This document shows positions 6,308 to 14,465 of a DNA stretch of 20,889 nucleotides, piece by piece (within the stretch, counting starts at the first letter, position 1; each line of letters starts with the position of its first letter). Made by a program: the position numbers and the translations under genes. This stretch comes from JACCWM01 sp040393065 (lineage in GTDB: Bacteria > Myxococcota_A > Bradymonadia > Bradymonadales > Bradymonadaceae): assembly GCA_040393065.1 (NCBI GenBank), contig JBEBUW010000079.1:1-20889 (forward strand), given 5' to 3'. Below the pieces are notes generated by a model, which was not told the origin of the DNA, did not search any database, and saw only the letters and a program-made list of their open reading frames with translations.

Positions 6308-7560
6308 TCGTTTTTTGTACGATCGTTTCTGGGAGTCGGCGGCGGGCGGTAGGCGGGGTGCATGGCGCGAGAGGGGGTGACGTCGAAATTGAGCAGGGTG
6401 CACTCGAGGCGGCCGTTGTAGAGCTTGTAGAATTTGGTGGCGCGGATTCCGATGTGGCGGCCGAGTTCTTTGGAGCCGGTGAGGACGGAGGCTTTCCAGC
6501 CGTCGAAGTGGTGGAGCAGGGCGTCGCCGAGGCGTTTGTGGAGGGTTTCGACGCCGGCCTGGCGGCCGAGGCGTTCGCCGTAGGGCGGGTTGACGACGAG
6601 CAGGCCGGCGGGAGAGTTCTGGGGCGGTTCGGCTTCGGTGATGTTGCGGACTTCGAGGAAGATGTATTTCTGCAGGCCGGCGGCCTGGACGTTGGTGCGG
6701 GCGGCGCGGATGGCTGCGCCTTCGCGGTCGTAGCCGGCGATGGAGGGCACCAGGTTGGGCAGATTTTTGAGGCCGGCGGCGCGGCGTGTTTCGGCTTCTT
6801 CGACGAGTTGTTGCCAGAGGGTGTCGTCGTGATGGAGCCATTTGAGGAATCCGAAGTTGGTTCGGAGCAGGCCGGGGGCGATGTCGGCGGCCATGAGGGC
6901 GCCTTCGATGAGCAGGGTGCCGGAGCCGCACATGGGATCGAGCAGGGCGGTTTTCTCGCCGTTTTCGCGGGCTTCGGCGAGGATTTTGGGCCAGCCGGCG
7001 CGGATGAGGACGGCGGCGGCGACGTTTTCTTTTAAGGGCGCTTCGACGGTTTTTTCGCGGTAGGCGCGGCGGTGCAGGCTGTCGCCGGAGAGGTCGAGGC
7101 TGATGGTGGCTTCGTCGCGCATGACGTGGACATTGATGTGAATGTCGGGCGTTTTGACGTCGACGGAGGGGCGGCGGCCAAAGCGGTCGCGGAACTGGTC
7201 GACGACGGCGTCTTTGACTTTGAGGGCGCCGTACTGCGTGTGGTTGACGCGCGAATTCACGGAATGGAATGTGACGGCAAGTGTGGAGTCGACGTCCATG
7301 TGCTCATGCCAGGGGATGGTCTGGACGCCGTCGTAGAGGGCTTCGGGCGTGGGTGCGTAAAAGCTGTGCAGGGGCAAAAGTACGGAGTTTGCAAGGCGCG
7401 ACCACAGGCAGGCGCGGTAGCCGAGCTCGAGCGGGCCGCTGAAAAATACGCCGGCGACGGATTGGCGTACGTTTTCGCCGCCCAGAGCTTCGAGTTCTTC
7501 GGCCAGGAGTTGTTCCATATGGCGCGGGACGGTGGCGAAAAAGGTGTGGAAGGTGCTCAT
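6304..7560 (-). CDS. rlmL: 23S rRNA guanine-N2 methyltransferase, RlmL type (THUMP + SAM methyltransferase)
   Basis: 418 residues. An N-terminal ferredoxin-like part and THUMP domain (about 1-165, ending DLSGDSLHRRAYR) bind RNA. Then come a UPF0020-type methyltransferase domain with the SAM motif LDPMCGSGTLLIE (207-219), the acidic YDRE (277-280) and the catalytic motif VVNPPYGERLG (322-332). The order and motifs match the RlmL half of E. coli RlmKL, which makes m2G2445 in 23S rRNA; the RlmK half is absent, as is usual outside gamma-proteobacteria. The C-terminal ~20 residues are basic and Pro-rich. The ATG at 7560 agrees with the family N-terminus (FFATVPRHMEQLLAEEL). The ribosome binding site is weak. 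The exact modified base is inferred from the family. Confidence 0.92.
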   Translation of the reverse strand: MSTFHTFFATVPRHMEQLLAEELEALGGENVRQSVAGVFFSGPLELGYRACLWSRLANSVLLPLHSFYAPTPEALYDGVQTIPWHEHMDVDSTLAVTFHSVNSRVNHTQYGALKVKDAVVDQFRDRFGRRPSVDVKTPDIHINVHVMRDEATISLDLSGDSLHRRAYREKTVEAPLKENVAAAVLIRAGWPKILAEARENGEKTALLDPMCGSGTLLIEGALMAADIAPGLLRTNFGFLKWLHHDDTLWQQLVEEAETRRAAGLKNLPNLVPSIAGYDREGAAIRAARTNVQAAGLQKYIFLEVRNITEAEPPQNSPAGLLVVNPPYGERLGRQAGVETLHKRLGDALLHHFDGWKASVLTGSKELGRHIGIRATKFYKLYNGRLECTLLNFDVTPSRAMHPAYRPPPTPRNDRTKND

Positions 7561-7621
7561 AAGTTTCTCAAAAGTATAAAAAAGAGTCGGTTCTAAGGGG
7601 CAGCAGCAGTTGCACCGTGCT

Positions 7622-7649
7622 TTGACAGCCGGGATAACACGAATATACT
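7622..7649 (+). promoter_or_regulatory. Sigma-70-type promoter of the crotonase gene
   Basis: A perfect TTGACA (7622-7627), a 16-bp spacer, and TATACT (7644-7649). Transcription would begin near 7656, giving an ~80-nt leader before the TTG start at 7736. Confidence 0.8.
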
Positions 7650-7735
7650 CCGGCGCGCATCATTCTATCGCGATTGTTGCGGATTAGGATTGGATCATAT
7701 TCTTAGATTACGCCAGACAGCCAAGGGAACTTTTC

Positions 7736-8518
7736 TTGATTACTTATAAAAACATCAGCACTCGCCGGATTGGCGGTGTCGTGCTGGAGATCAGCCTGGA
7801 TAAACCCCGGGCAAAAAATGCGTTGACGTTGGCAATGTACACCGGGTTGAGCGAGATTTTGACGGCGGCTCAGTCGGACGTAACGGTTCGGGTGGTGGTG
7901 CTGCGCGGCAATGGCGGGAATTTCACCAGCGGCAACGATCTGACGGATTTCATGCAATCGCCGCCGGTGGAAGGCGAGGATAGTCCGGTGTTTCGGTTTT
8001 TGCGCACGCTGATTGCGTTTGAAAAGCCGATCATCGCGGCGGTGGATGGCTGGGCGATTGGTGTGGGCGCGACGATGCTGCTGCACTGCGACCTGGTGTA
8101 CGCGGCGAGCAATGCGCGTTTTCAGTTGCCGTTTGTGAATCTGGCGGTGGTGCCGGAGGCGGCGTCGACGTTGTTGTTGCCGCGGTTGGTAGGGCAGGCG
8201 CGTGCGGCGGAGTTGCTGTATTTCGGAGATCCGTTCAGCGCTGAGGACGCGCATGAGATGGGGCTTGTCAATGCGTTGTTCGAGCCGGAGGCGCTGTTTG
8301 AGGAGGTTTCCAAGCGAGCGCTGCGGCTTGCGGACAAGGCACCGATTGCGCTGATTGAAACCAAGCGGTTGTTGCGGCGTAGAACCGCTGCCAGCACGCA
8401 GGAAGTGGAGGATGCGTTGGTGGCCGAGGGGCGTGTGTTTGTGGAACGGCTGGCATCTAAAGAGTTTGCCGAGGCGGTCGCAGCGTTTTTTGAGAAGCGT
8501 AAGCCTGATTTTGGCTGA
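7736..8518 (+). CDS. Enoyl-CoA hydratase/isomerase family protein, isomerase-like
   Basis: 260 residues, a single crotonase domain. The CoA/oxyanion elements are clear: KNALTLAMY (28-35), GNFTSGNDLTDF (61-72) and DGWAIGVGATM (104-114). The two catalytic glutamates of true enoyl-CoA hydratases are missing (T113 and F133 stand in their places), while Glu141 in VVPEAAST sits where delta3-delta2-enoyl-CoA isomerases have theirs. The SGNDL block also resembles the ECI2/PECI group. It therefore probably shifts double bonds of unsaturated acyl-CoAs during beta-oxidation rather than hydrating them. Start: TTG at 7736, weak AAGGGA upstream; no earlier ATG is in frame. Monocistronic, with its own promoter and terminator. 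The exact substrate is unknown. Confidence 0.9.
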   Translation: MITYKNISTRRIGGVVLEISLDKPRAKNALTLAMYTGLSEILTAAQSDVTVRVVVLRGNGGNFTSGNDLTDFMQSPPVEGEDSPVFRFLRTLIAFEKPIIAAVDGWAIGVGATMLLHCDLVYAASNARFQLPFVNLAVVPEAASTLLLPRLVGQARAAELLYFGDPFSAEDAHEMGLVNALFEPEALFEEVSKRALRLADKAPIALIETKRLLRRRTAASTQEVEDALVAEGRVFVERLASKEFAEAVAAFFEKRKPDFG

Positions 8519-8561
8519 TGTGTGTGGCTGTCGGCTTGTTGTAAAGTTTTGGCTTTGAAAG

Positions 8562-8600
8562 AAGGGCGCTCACCGTGTTTTGGGGTGAGCGCCCTTTTTT
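8562..8600 (+). terminator. Rho-independent terminator after the crotonase gene
   Basis: AAGGGCGCTCACC (8562-8574) pairs with GGTGAGCGCCCTT (8584-8596), a 13-bp stem with a 9-base loop, followed by TTTTTT. It could also limit the converging lipoprotein transcript, but the minus-strand tail is less T-rich. Confidence 0.92.
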
Positions 8601-8643
8601 GTGTTGGTGGGACTTTTTGAGAGCTTAATCGCTCGTTGAATGA

Positions 8644-9186
8644 TTATTGGGTCTGGATCTGGCCGGAATCAGGCTGGTCCATGTTTTGATTGGTTTCATC
8701 GATTCCGGTGGGGCCGCCGCCGGTGGGATCGGTGGCGGAATCAGTACCGGGCATGGTGCTGCCAGGAGGTTGCGTTTCGGGCTGGGTGCCGCCGGGCATG
8801 GTGCTGTCAGGAGGTTGCGTTCCGGGCTGTGTGCCGCCAGGCATGGTGCTGTCACCGGGTTGTACTCCGGGCTGTGTTGTGCCGCCGGGCTGTGTTTCCA
8901 TGCTGCCGCCGGGCATCATGGAGTCGTCCGACGGTTGTGTTTCGGGTGCATCAACTCCGGCAGGCCCGCCGCCGGTCGGCTCGGTGGAGGGATCAGAGGT
9001 TGTGGTGCCGCTGCCGCCGGTGGCATTGCTCGGATCACCGGGTCCGCCACCGGTTGGTTGCGTGGTCGGTGGGATGGGCTCGGAGCTGTCGAGTGTGCTG
9101 CCACTGTCGCGACAGGCGCCCACGGCCATCATCAGAACAAGTGCGGAGAAAATAGCGATCAGACGGTTGTAGGTTTGACGATTCAT
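8644..9186 (-). CDS. Low-complexity Pro/Gly/Thr-rich lipoprotein
   Basis: 180 residues. Signal peptide MNRQTYNRLIAIFSALVLMM with lipobox VGAC (Cys25). The whole mature part is low-complexity: EPTGGGPAG-type blocks and about four copies of a unit like GDSTMPGGTQPGTQPP. It has no visible folded domain, so it is probably an extended surface or spacer lipoprotein. Its signal peptide and TGGGP motifs match the next lipoprotein upstream (9283-9807), so the two look paralogous. GAGG stands 8 bp before the ATG. The composition is strongly skewed to G-rich DNA on the plus strand, and the repeats make copy-number change likely. No function can be assigned. Confidence 0.8.
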   Translation of the reverse strand: MNRQTYNRLIAIFSALVLMMAVGACRDSGSTLDSSEPIPPTTQPTGGGPGDPSNATGGSGTTTSDPSTEPTGGGPAGVDAPETQPSDDSMMPGGSMETQPGGTTQPGVQPGDSTMPGGTQPGTQPPDSTMPGGTQPETQPPGSTMPGTDSATDPTGGGPTGIDETNQNMDQPDSGQIQTQ

Positions 9187-9282
9187 AGTTTTACCTCAAA
9201 TACGGAACGCTGCATGTTGTTCAGCGTGAAACAGATAAGCGAAACGGCTGAATTGCAAATTTTGCGCGCAGGGATCTGGACT

Positions 9283-9807
9283 TCAAGGATGCTCGCCGGG
9301 GGTCATTTCTTGTTTGAGTTTTTCCAGACCGGATTCGATGCTGTCCTCGGCTTGCTGCGCACGATCTTGCAGATCTTCGGCTGCTCGTTTGGCATCGGCT
9401 TCGCCAGTCGCAGCTTGTTCAGAAGCGATGTCGCGCATTTCCCGCAGGCCTTCCTGGATTTTTTCGTTACTGTTGCGGAGTCGTTCGTCGACGCTCAATT
9501 CGCTGGAATCGGTAGCCGGAAGCTGCCCGGAGGGATCTTGCTGGGCCGGTCCACCGCCGGTTGGTTCGGTTGCGGAATCATCGGCCGGGGGAGTTTCAGG
9601 AGCTGTGGCCGGCTGATTTTCCGGGGAAGGTGCGGTCTCCGGGCCGCCGCCGGCTTCCGTGCCGGAGGATGGTTCCGCGCCGGATTCTTGTGCGCCGGAG
9701 GTTCCGGAGGGCTCAGTGGTTGGCTGCTGGCAGGCTGAGAGCGCCATCATCAACGCGGCTGCGCTGAGCAGTGCCAGCAAGCGGCGGATTATTGGGTTCA
9801 TTGGCAT
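9283..9807 (-). CDS. Lipoprotein with disordered linker and C-terminal coiled coil
   Basis: 174 residues. Signal peptide MPMNPIIRRLLALLSAAALM with lipobox LSAC (Cys26). An acidic Ser/Pro/Gly/Glu-rich disordered region (27-100) with TEPTGGGPA follows, then an alpha-helical coiled-coil segment (about 103-168, DERLRNSNEKIQEGLREM to SIESGLEKLKQEM). The first ATG (9807) has GAGG only 4 bp upstream; Met at 9801 (10-bp spacing) is an equal candidate and matches the start of its paralogue. It lies 96 bp upstream of the related lipoprotein on the same strand, with no terminator seen between them, so they may share a transcript. Unknown function; envelope-anchored by inference. Confidence 0.8.
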   Translation of the reverse strand: MPMNPIIRRLLALLSAAALMMALSACQQPTTEPSGTSGAQESGAEPSSGTEAGGGPETAPSPENQPATAPETPPADDSATEPTGGGPAQQDPSGQLPATDSSELSVDERLRNSNEKIQEGLREMRDIASEQAATGEADAKRAAEDLQDRAQQAEDSIESGLEKLKQEMTPGEHP

Positions 9808-10038
9808 GTTACCTCATGGAATGGACGCGATGCGTGGCCGAATCAAAGGCTCTGGTGCATCGTAACGAACATAGACGGACGGTATGCGTCGTGCGTACCC
9901 GCTAAGGAACATGAAATGACGCGTATCCGTGCGGCATCATCCAAAATGCCAGGTCCTACCCCACAGAAGTTAAACGCTTGCGGAAAGGTTGCGAGGGAAA
10001 GCGAGCAGGGTGCGGCAAATGCCCGAGAATTATGAAGA
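9808..10038. other. Intergenic spacer, no gene seen
   Basis: Lies between the start of the coiled-coil lipoprotein and the terminator of the cassette upstream of it on the minus strand. It should carry the lipoprotein promoter, but no good -35/-10 pair was found. Confidence 0.5.
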
Positions 10039-10062
10039 AAAACGCGCCTTTCGGCGCGTTTT
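10039..10062 (-). terminator. Terminator of the three-gene minus-strand cassette
   Basis: AAAACGCGCC (10039-10048) and GGCGCGTTTT (10053-10062) form a 10-bp stem. On the minus strand the loop is GAAA and the stem is followed by T-rich sequence (TTTTTCTTC). It lies about 40 bp after the stop of the last cassette gene. Confidence 0.88.
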
Positions 10063-10103
10063 GGAAAAGGGTTTGGTCTGGAAAAGTAGTAGCGGGAGAG
10101 CGA

Positions 10104-10574
10104 TCAGGCTTCGCTTTTGAGTTTTTGAGCGGCCAGTTGGAGCATCCGGTCCACTTCGGCGCAGAACAGTGGATCGTTGGCCAGAGCGAGTTTGAGGGTA
10201 TCGGTAATCTGGTGCTGTTCACTGGTGTTCAGCAGATTGTGAAAGTTTTCGTGAATGATGATGTCGATGATCTGCTGTCGTGCGTTGTTGGCATCGGCCG
10301 GGGTTTTGGCCGAGAGGACTTTTTGCGCGACCACCAGCAGGCTGTCTTCGATTTTTTTGATGGATTCGGGTGTAGAGGACCAGCTCAGGTCGAGCGGAGG
10401 CAGCTGGCTGTAGGCATTTGCGTTGGCGTTGTACGGCTTTTGGAAGCGATTGCTGGTCGCAGAGTTTTCAGGCGTGGGACTGTGTGTGACGCGGGCTGGC
10501 TTCTCCTTTGCGGTTTCGTCGGATGCTTCGTTTTCGGTGGGTGGGTGAGAAGAATTGGTGCGATTGATTTTCAT
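10104..10574 (-). CDS. Unknown protein with disordered N-terminus and helical C-terminus
   Basis: 156 residues, no signal peptide or membrane segment. Residues 1-65 are polar, Pro/Asn/Ser/Thr/Glu-rich and probably disordered. Residues 68-156 are predicted helical (SIKKIEDSLLVVAQKVL, ARQQIIDIIIHENFHNLL, ITDTLKLALANDPLF, VDRMLQLAAQKLK). No family was recognised. It is the last of three closely spaced minus-strand genes (51 bp after the TPR gene) and is followed by a terminator. An AAGGA site lies 11 bp before the ATG. A disordered N-terminus with a small helical body is a layout seen in secreted or chaperone-bound proteins, but this does not identify it. Confidence 0.75.
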   Translation of the reverse strand: MKINRTNSSHPPTENEASDETAKEKPARVTHSPTPENSATSNRFQKPYNANANAYSQLPPLDLSWSSTPESIKKIEDSLLVVAQKVLSAKTPADANNARQQIIDIIIHENFHNLLNTSEQHQITDTLKLALANDPLFCAEVDRMLQLAAQKLKSEA

Positions 10575-10625
10575 GGATTGATGGTCCTTGAGAGATGGTA
10601 AGCGTGTACCGGTTTGCGAGCAGAT

Positions 10626-11126
10626 CTAGCCTTGGAGCGTTGCCTCTTCGGAGGCCGGGGGAACGACAAGCGGCGCGGGAATTTCTTTGGGCTCGAGTCC
10701 GTCAAAGGTGGCCCGGAGGTTTTCGTAAAATTCGCGCCAGGGGCTGTCTTCGGGCAGGGTCGCGCCGATTTTCTCGAGTTCTTTCATCCCGCGCTGAAAG
10801 CGGCCGCCCAGCAAGCAGGCTTCGCAAAAATACAGCCGGGGAAGCGCGTCGTTGGGATAGCGGCGAATGATCCGAGAGAGAAACTGGATGGCATCGTTGG
10901 CGCGTCCGGCGGCGATCAAGATAGCGCCGTGCAGTGCGGGGGCGACGGAATTGCCCGGGCACAGTCTGGCAGCTTCGGAGCAGGCTGCAAGGGCTTCGTC
11001 AAAATGCCCGAAGCTGAGCAGAAGATATGCCTTTTTCAAGGCTTTTTGCGCATCGTTCAGGTTTGCATCATTCAAATCGCCTTCGTTGAAGCGGTCGATT
11101 TTGGCCTGTTTTTCTTGTGCGTTCAT
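10626..11126 (-). CDS. Small TPR protein (possible chaperone)
   Basis: 166 residues, cytoplasmic. Three TPR-like helical hairpins are visible: 27-60 (AQKALKKAYLLLSFGHFDEA, then ACSEAARLCPGN), 62-95 (APALHGAILIAAGRANDAI, then IIRRYPND) and 96-130 (RLYFCEACLLGGRFQRGM). The C-terminus is Pro-rich. Small TPR proteins of this size include class-II and needle-subunit chaperones of type III secretion, but TPRs are general protein-binding modules, so this is only a possibility. AGGAG lies 8 bp before the ATG. It sits 25 bp after the small helical protein gene, in one operon with it and with the following gene. Confidence 0.82.
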   Translation of the reverse strand: MNAQEKQAKIDRFNEGDLNDANLNDAQKALKKAYLLLSFGHFDEALAACSEAARLCPGNSVAPALHGAILIAAGRANDAIQFLSRIIRRYPNDALPRLYFCEACLLGGRFQRGMKELEKIGATLPEDSPWREFYENLRATFDGLEPKEIPAPLVVPPASEEATLQG

Positions 11127-11151
11127 GAATTGGCTCCTGGATTAAGAAAAA

Positions 11152-11562
11152 TTAGACGTGCATGTTGTTGATGGCAGCTTTGGCAGTGTCGTGGCGAACT
11201 TTCATAAGATTGGACATGGTAGAAAAGCGACGGTTATCGGATTGGGTCGCTTCCTGGAGCTGCATGTACTGGAGGTTGAAAACCTGGTTTTCGCGCTGCA
11301 TGGCCCACATTTTGTCCATCTGATCGCCTGCGCCGCCCAGGTCGGGGCCAGAGCCGCGCAGTTCTTTCAAGCCACCGACGGCAGCCTGAATGAGTTGACC
11401 GCCGGGTACCAGCGGTGCGACGACAGAGGCGGCCGTCAGCGCACCGTCGGCGACGTTGCCCATAAGTTTTGAGAATTTGCCGGGCTCCGAAGCCTTGGGT
11501 TGCTGCGTGCCCATATCCTGAATGGAAGGTGCGCCACGTCCGATATTGCTGATGTTATTCAT
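11152..11562 (-). CDS. Small helical protein with Gly/Ala-rich core, unknown function
   Basis: 136 residues, no signal peptide. Layout: a polar N-terminus (1-30), a Gly/Ala/Val-rich apolar segment (36-66, NVADGALTAASVVAPLVPGG and on), a Gly-rich hinge (68-80), and a long amphipathic C-terminal helix (81-136, QMDKMWAMQRENQVFNLQYM to KVRHDTAKAAINNMHV). The shape resembles small secreted rod, needle or translocator-type subunits, but no family can be named with certainty. Start at 11562 chosen for GGAG 6 bp upstream; the frame continues to 11676 without such a site. First gene of the three-gene cassette; the TPR gene follows after 25 bp. Confidence 0.78.
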   Translation of the reverse strand: MNNISNIGRGAPSIQDMGTQQPKASEPGKFSKLMGNVADGALTAASVVAPLVPGGQLIQAAVGGLKELRGSGPDLGGAGDQMDKMWAMQRENQVFNLQYMQLQEATQSDNRRFSTMSNLMKVRHDTAKAAINNMHV

Positions 11563-11906
11563 GGAGATCTCCAGGGTAGATGAAAACGGCCGGTGAAATT
11601 GTGAATGGGACAGGTGTGTTTCTTGACCGTTATTGTTTTCGTAAGAAGAGCCGGATTTGTTGCCTGTTATTTTCAATTATTTAAAAATAAATGGATCGCG
11701 ATGATATTTTTGAGAGCACTTGCAGCGTCTTTGTTGGATGTTCTCCGGCTGGAAAGTGCTTTAATTCCTTTGGGTTACGAGGTCTGGTGTGTGGAATTTG
11801 ATACAAAGGCAGCGTGTTTTGCCCCCGCTTCTTGCGTGTGCTGATTTTGATCGGCAGACGGCATTTTTATGATCACGGATCCATTTTTTAAGTCAGCAGC
11901 CTGCTT
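11563..11906. other. 344-bp AT-richer divergent intergenic region
   Basis: Separates the minus-strand cassette from the plus-strand propeller gene and must hold both promoters. It is visibly richer in A and T around 11660-11720. For the plus strand, TTGATC (11847-11852), 15 bp, TATGAT (11868-11873) is a possible but short-spaced promoter. For the minus strand, no convincing pair was found. No gene is supported in it. Confidence 0.5.
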
Positions 11907-14306
11907 ATGAGTTCTGTAGAAATTATCGTTGGACGCCGCTGGAGGGAGGATGTTCGTCTGTTAAGCGAGCTTCGCGTGTATCGTCCTCTGGATATGGACG
12001 TGAATCTCACGGAGATTCGCGACATTATCGATATTGTGATTGATGGAAAAAATATCACATCCAGCATCGCCGAAGAGAGTATTTTTGGCGTGTTCGGGGA
12101 GCTGCTGGCGGCGATTTTCGCGCTGGTCGAAGGGCACAATCAAAAGGCGATCATCGAGTTTCAGTGCGAGCCGTGGGAGCTGGTGCTGGTTCCGAGCGGG
12201 GAGGAATTGCTCGTGTCGTTGTACAGTGTGGACCGGCATCACCGGGTGGTTGCCGACAATCTTCGGATCTGCGCACGCACCTTTGTGGAAGCGGTCACCG
12301 ACGCCGCCGAGACGATGCTGGGCGATTTGTTTCGGATTTCGGAGCGTTTTTCGAGCGACGGCCTGGTTCGCCGGTTTAGCTCGCAACTGGCGCGCCTGCG
12401 GGGCCATCGCGGCGCTCTGTTCGCAGCCCCGACCGGCAAGGATACGTGCAAGCACAAAGAACGCGCTGCGGGCACGTCCAACGCGAGCGGCCTGACGCTG
12501 AGCTATAAATTCGATGGCGGCGAGCGTTATTTGCAGGAGTATTGTGGCGAGCATGCGTTTGATTTGCATGCGTTGCTGTTTGCCGGGCGAATCGAAGCCG
12601 AGGCCGATGGGAAAACCGTCACGCTGGCGGCGCAATACCCCTATCTATGCATGCTCGCCTTGTTGGAGCGCGCGCGTGAGCTGCTGAATTATCGAGAGAT
12701 TCGCGAGGATGTTTTCGATTGCGTAGAAGCCATGCCCTACGGCTATTTTGATGTGTACGGACGTGGCAATAGCTGGAGCGTGCACATCGAAGGGGAGGGC
12801 CATGGCGAAGGAGCGCTGAATTACGACGTGCGGCCGGATGAGTGCATCGACAGCTTGCTGACGCTTGGTGAGTTGTTTGTGAAGGATTTGTTGAGCGTGA
12901 ATCCGCATCTCGAGCTCAACCAGCGCTTTGTTGATCTGGACGAAGAAGTGCGCGGCCTGCGCAGCTGGCAGCAGGACATGCTGGGGAAAAACCAGTATCT
13001 GGAAAAACCTGAGGAGTATTTGCGCACGCTGGGCCATCTGGAGCCGGTGGCGCGCGGCCCGGTGGAGCAAGCGCATTTTCCGTGGCCGCTGGAGCAAACC
13101 CGCGCGCTATTTCCGCAGGTGGACTGGCAGTATGAAGCAGCCCAGATCGTGTTTGAGGATGTCCTGGCGGTCGAGGACAGGTTGCTGGTGCCAGAGCGCG
13201 AGGGCCTGACCTGCGTGGAGCGCTCCAGCGGGCACACGCGCTGGCATCATGCGTGGTCGGAAGTCCTGGACAACTCGGTGCGCTTTGCGCTGGCGGGAGA
13301 AATCGCCGTCCTTGCAGAAAACCGCCACGGCCTGGGCTTGCTGGACTCTCACAGCGGGCAACAGATTGCGTTCAACGCACAGCAAAAGCGCTGGGCGGGG
13401 CTTCTGGGCGCCGAGCATTTTGCGCAGGAAGAACTTCTCGTGCTGGCGGATTTGAGCGGACGCGTGGCAGGAATTTCCAGCCAGGATGCCGAAGTACGCT
13501 GGGAGCAGACGGTGGGCATGGGGCGCTACTGCGGGTTTGCCGTGTCCGGTCCGCTGGTCAGCGTGCTCTCGACGGAAGGCGCGATTACCACGCTGAATCC
13601 GTTGAATGGCGAAGTCTTGTGGAAGGTTCGGTCGGGCGGGCTGCCGGATGTGCCGCTGCAGTTTCATCAGGGACGCCTGTACGCGTTTGCGCACGACATG
13701 CAGCACCGAACGATGACGGTGCATGCGTTTTTCCCGTTCACCGGCCGCACGGTCTGGCAATTGCGTGTACCGGGCATGGTGGTCGGCGAGCCGAGTTTTA
13801 TGGATCGGTGGATGGTGCTGCCGATGGAACGCTCCGGGCAGATGATGCTGATCGGCGTGGACATCGAAGCCGCAATCCCGCGCGTGGACTGGGTGGTTGA
13901 GCTTTCGAGCGCCGGACTTTATCAACCCACGCGCGTGGAACCGGTCTGGATCGACGGTGAGCTGCACGGGCTGGTCAAGACGGATCGTGCGGAGTTGACT
14001 TGTTTCCGTTTGCTGGATGGCCAGATCCGCTGGCAGGTGATGCCGTCACGCGACATGTTGCTTTTGTATGGCAACCTGCCGCTCGTGTTGATCGATGATT
14101 TTGTCTTGATGGCCGATGAGAAACTCGCGCTGCGCAGGCTCGACGACGGAGAGGAAACCCACCGCTTTTACACCGTGGACGGCGCCGAATTTATCAGCGC
14201 GGCAGGCAAGCTGTCGCTTGTGATCGGCGAAACCGGCAATCAGGGCGACGAGCTGGATCGCCTGACCGGCATTGGGATGACGAACTTCCTGGGACTGGTT
14301 TCGTGA
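11907..14306 (+). CDS. Large cytoplasmic protein with C-terminal PQQ-type beta-propeller
   Basis: 799 residues, no signal peptide. The N-terminal ~400 residues match nothing I recognise; they have mixed alpha/beta character, with VEIIVGRRWREDVRLLSEL at the start and a Lys/Cys-containing linker near 190. From ~410 the sequence becomes a propeller: blade-ending Trp motifs recur as GHTRWHH (~440), AEVRWEQT (~528), GEVLWKV (~568), GRTVWQL (~612), RVDWVVEL (~657) and GQIRWQVM (~705), in the style of PQQ-like repeats. Without a signal peptide it is unlikely to be a PQQ dehydrogenase or BamB; a protein-protein scaffold or sensor is more likely. The ATG at 11907 lacks a clear ribosome binding site. 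Its 3' neighbour (DUF2071) lies 160 bp downstream. Function unknown. Confidence 0.85.
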   Translation: MSSVEIIVGRRWREDVRLLSELRVYRPLDMDVNLTEIRDIIDIVIDGKNITSSIAEESIFGVFGELLAAIFALVEGHNQKAIIEFQCEPWELVLVPSGEELLVSLYSVDRHHRVVADNLRICARTFVEAVTDAAETMLGDLFRISERFSSDGLVRRFSSQLARLRGHRGALFAAPTGKDTCKHKERAAGTSNASGLTLSYKFDGGERYLQEYCGEHAFDLHALLFAGRIEAEADGKTVTLAAQYPYLCMLALLERARELLNYREIREDVFDCVEAMPYGYFDVYGRGNSWSVHIEGEGHGEGALNYDVRPDECIDSLLTLGELFVKDLLSVNPHLELNQRFVDLDEEVRGLRSWQQDMLGKNQYLEKPEEYLRTLGHLEPVARGPVEQAHFPWPLEQTRALFPQVDWQYEAAQIVFEDVLAVEDRLLVPEREGLTCVERSSGHTRWHHAWSEVLDNSVRFALAGEIAVLAENRHGLGLLDSHSGQQIAFNAQQKRWAGLLGAEHFAQEELLVLADLSGRVAGISSQDAEVRWEQTVGMGRYCGFAVSGPLVSVLSTEGAITTLNPLNGEVLWKVRSGGLPDVPLQFHQGRLYAFAHDMQHRTMTVHAFFPFTGRTVWQLRVPGMVVGEPSFMDRWMVLPMERSGQMMLIGVDIEAAIPRVDWVVELSSAGLYQPTRVEPVWIDGELHGLVKTDRAELTCFRLLDGQIRWQVMPSRDMLLLYGNLPLVLIDDFVLMADEKLALRRLDDGEETHRFYTVDGAEFISAAGKLSLVIGETGNQGDELDRLTGIGMTNFLGLVS

Positions 14307-14465
14307 GCGCCTGACCGCGCCGCAGGCTTTGACGTCGTGGGCGGAGACACTACGTTTCTTGTGGCACGACAGATCCTGTCCGGGTTTCAGGACTGGTTCT
14401 GAAGTGCTCTCACAAATCCGTTGCCTTCTTCCAAAAGTTGTCTTCTTCCAAAACAAGATCACGCC

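Noticed and set aside
6301..7596. Long plus-strand frames opposite rlmL
   Set aside because: Shadows of the GC-rich minus-strand methyltransferase gene, with Gly/Ala/Val-heavy composition and no motifs.
8647..9738. 363-residue plus-strand frame over the two lipoprotein genes
   Set aside because: The opposite strand has signal peptides, lipoboxes and ribosome binding sites for two genes; this frame has none and is a by-product of repeats.
14309..14327. Possible terminator after the propeller gene (GCCTG/CAGGC)
   Set aside because: Only a 5-bp stem with a 9-base loop and no T-run.
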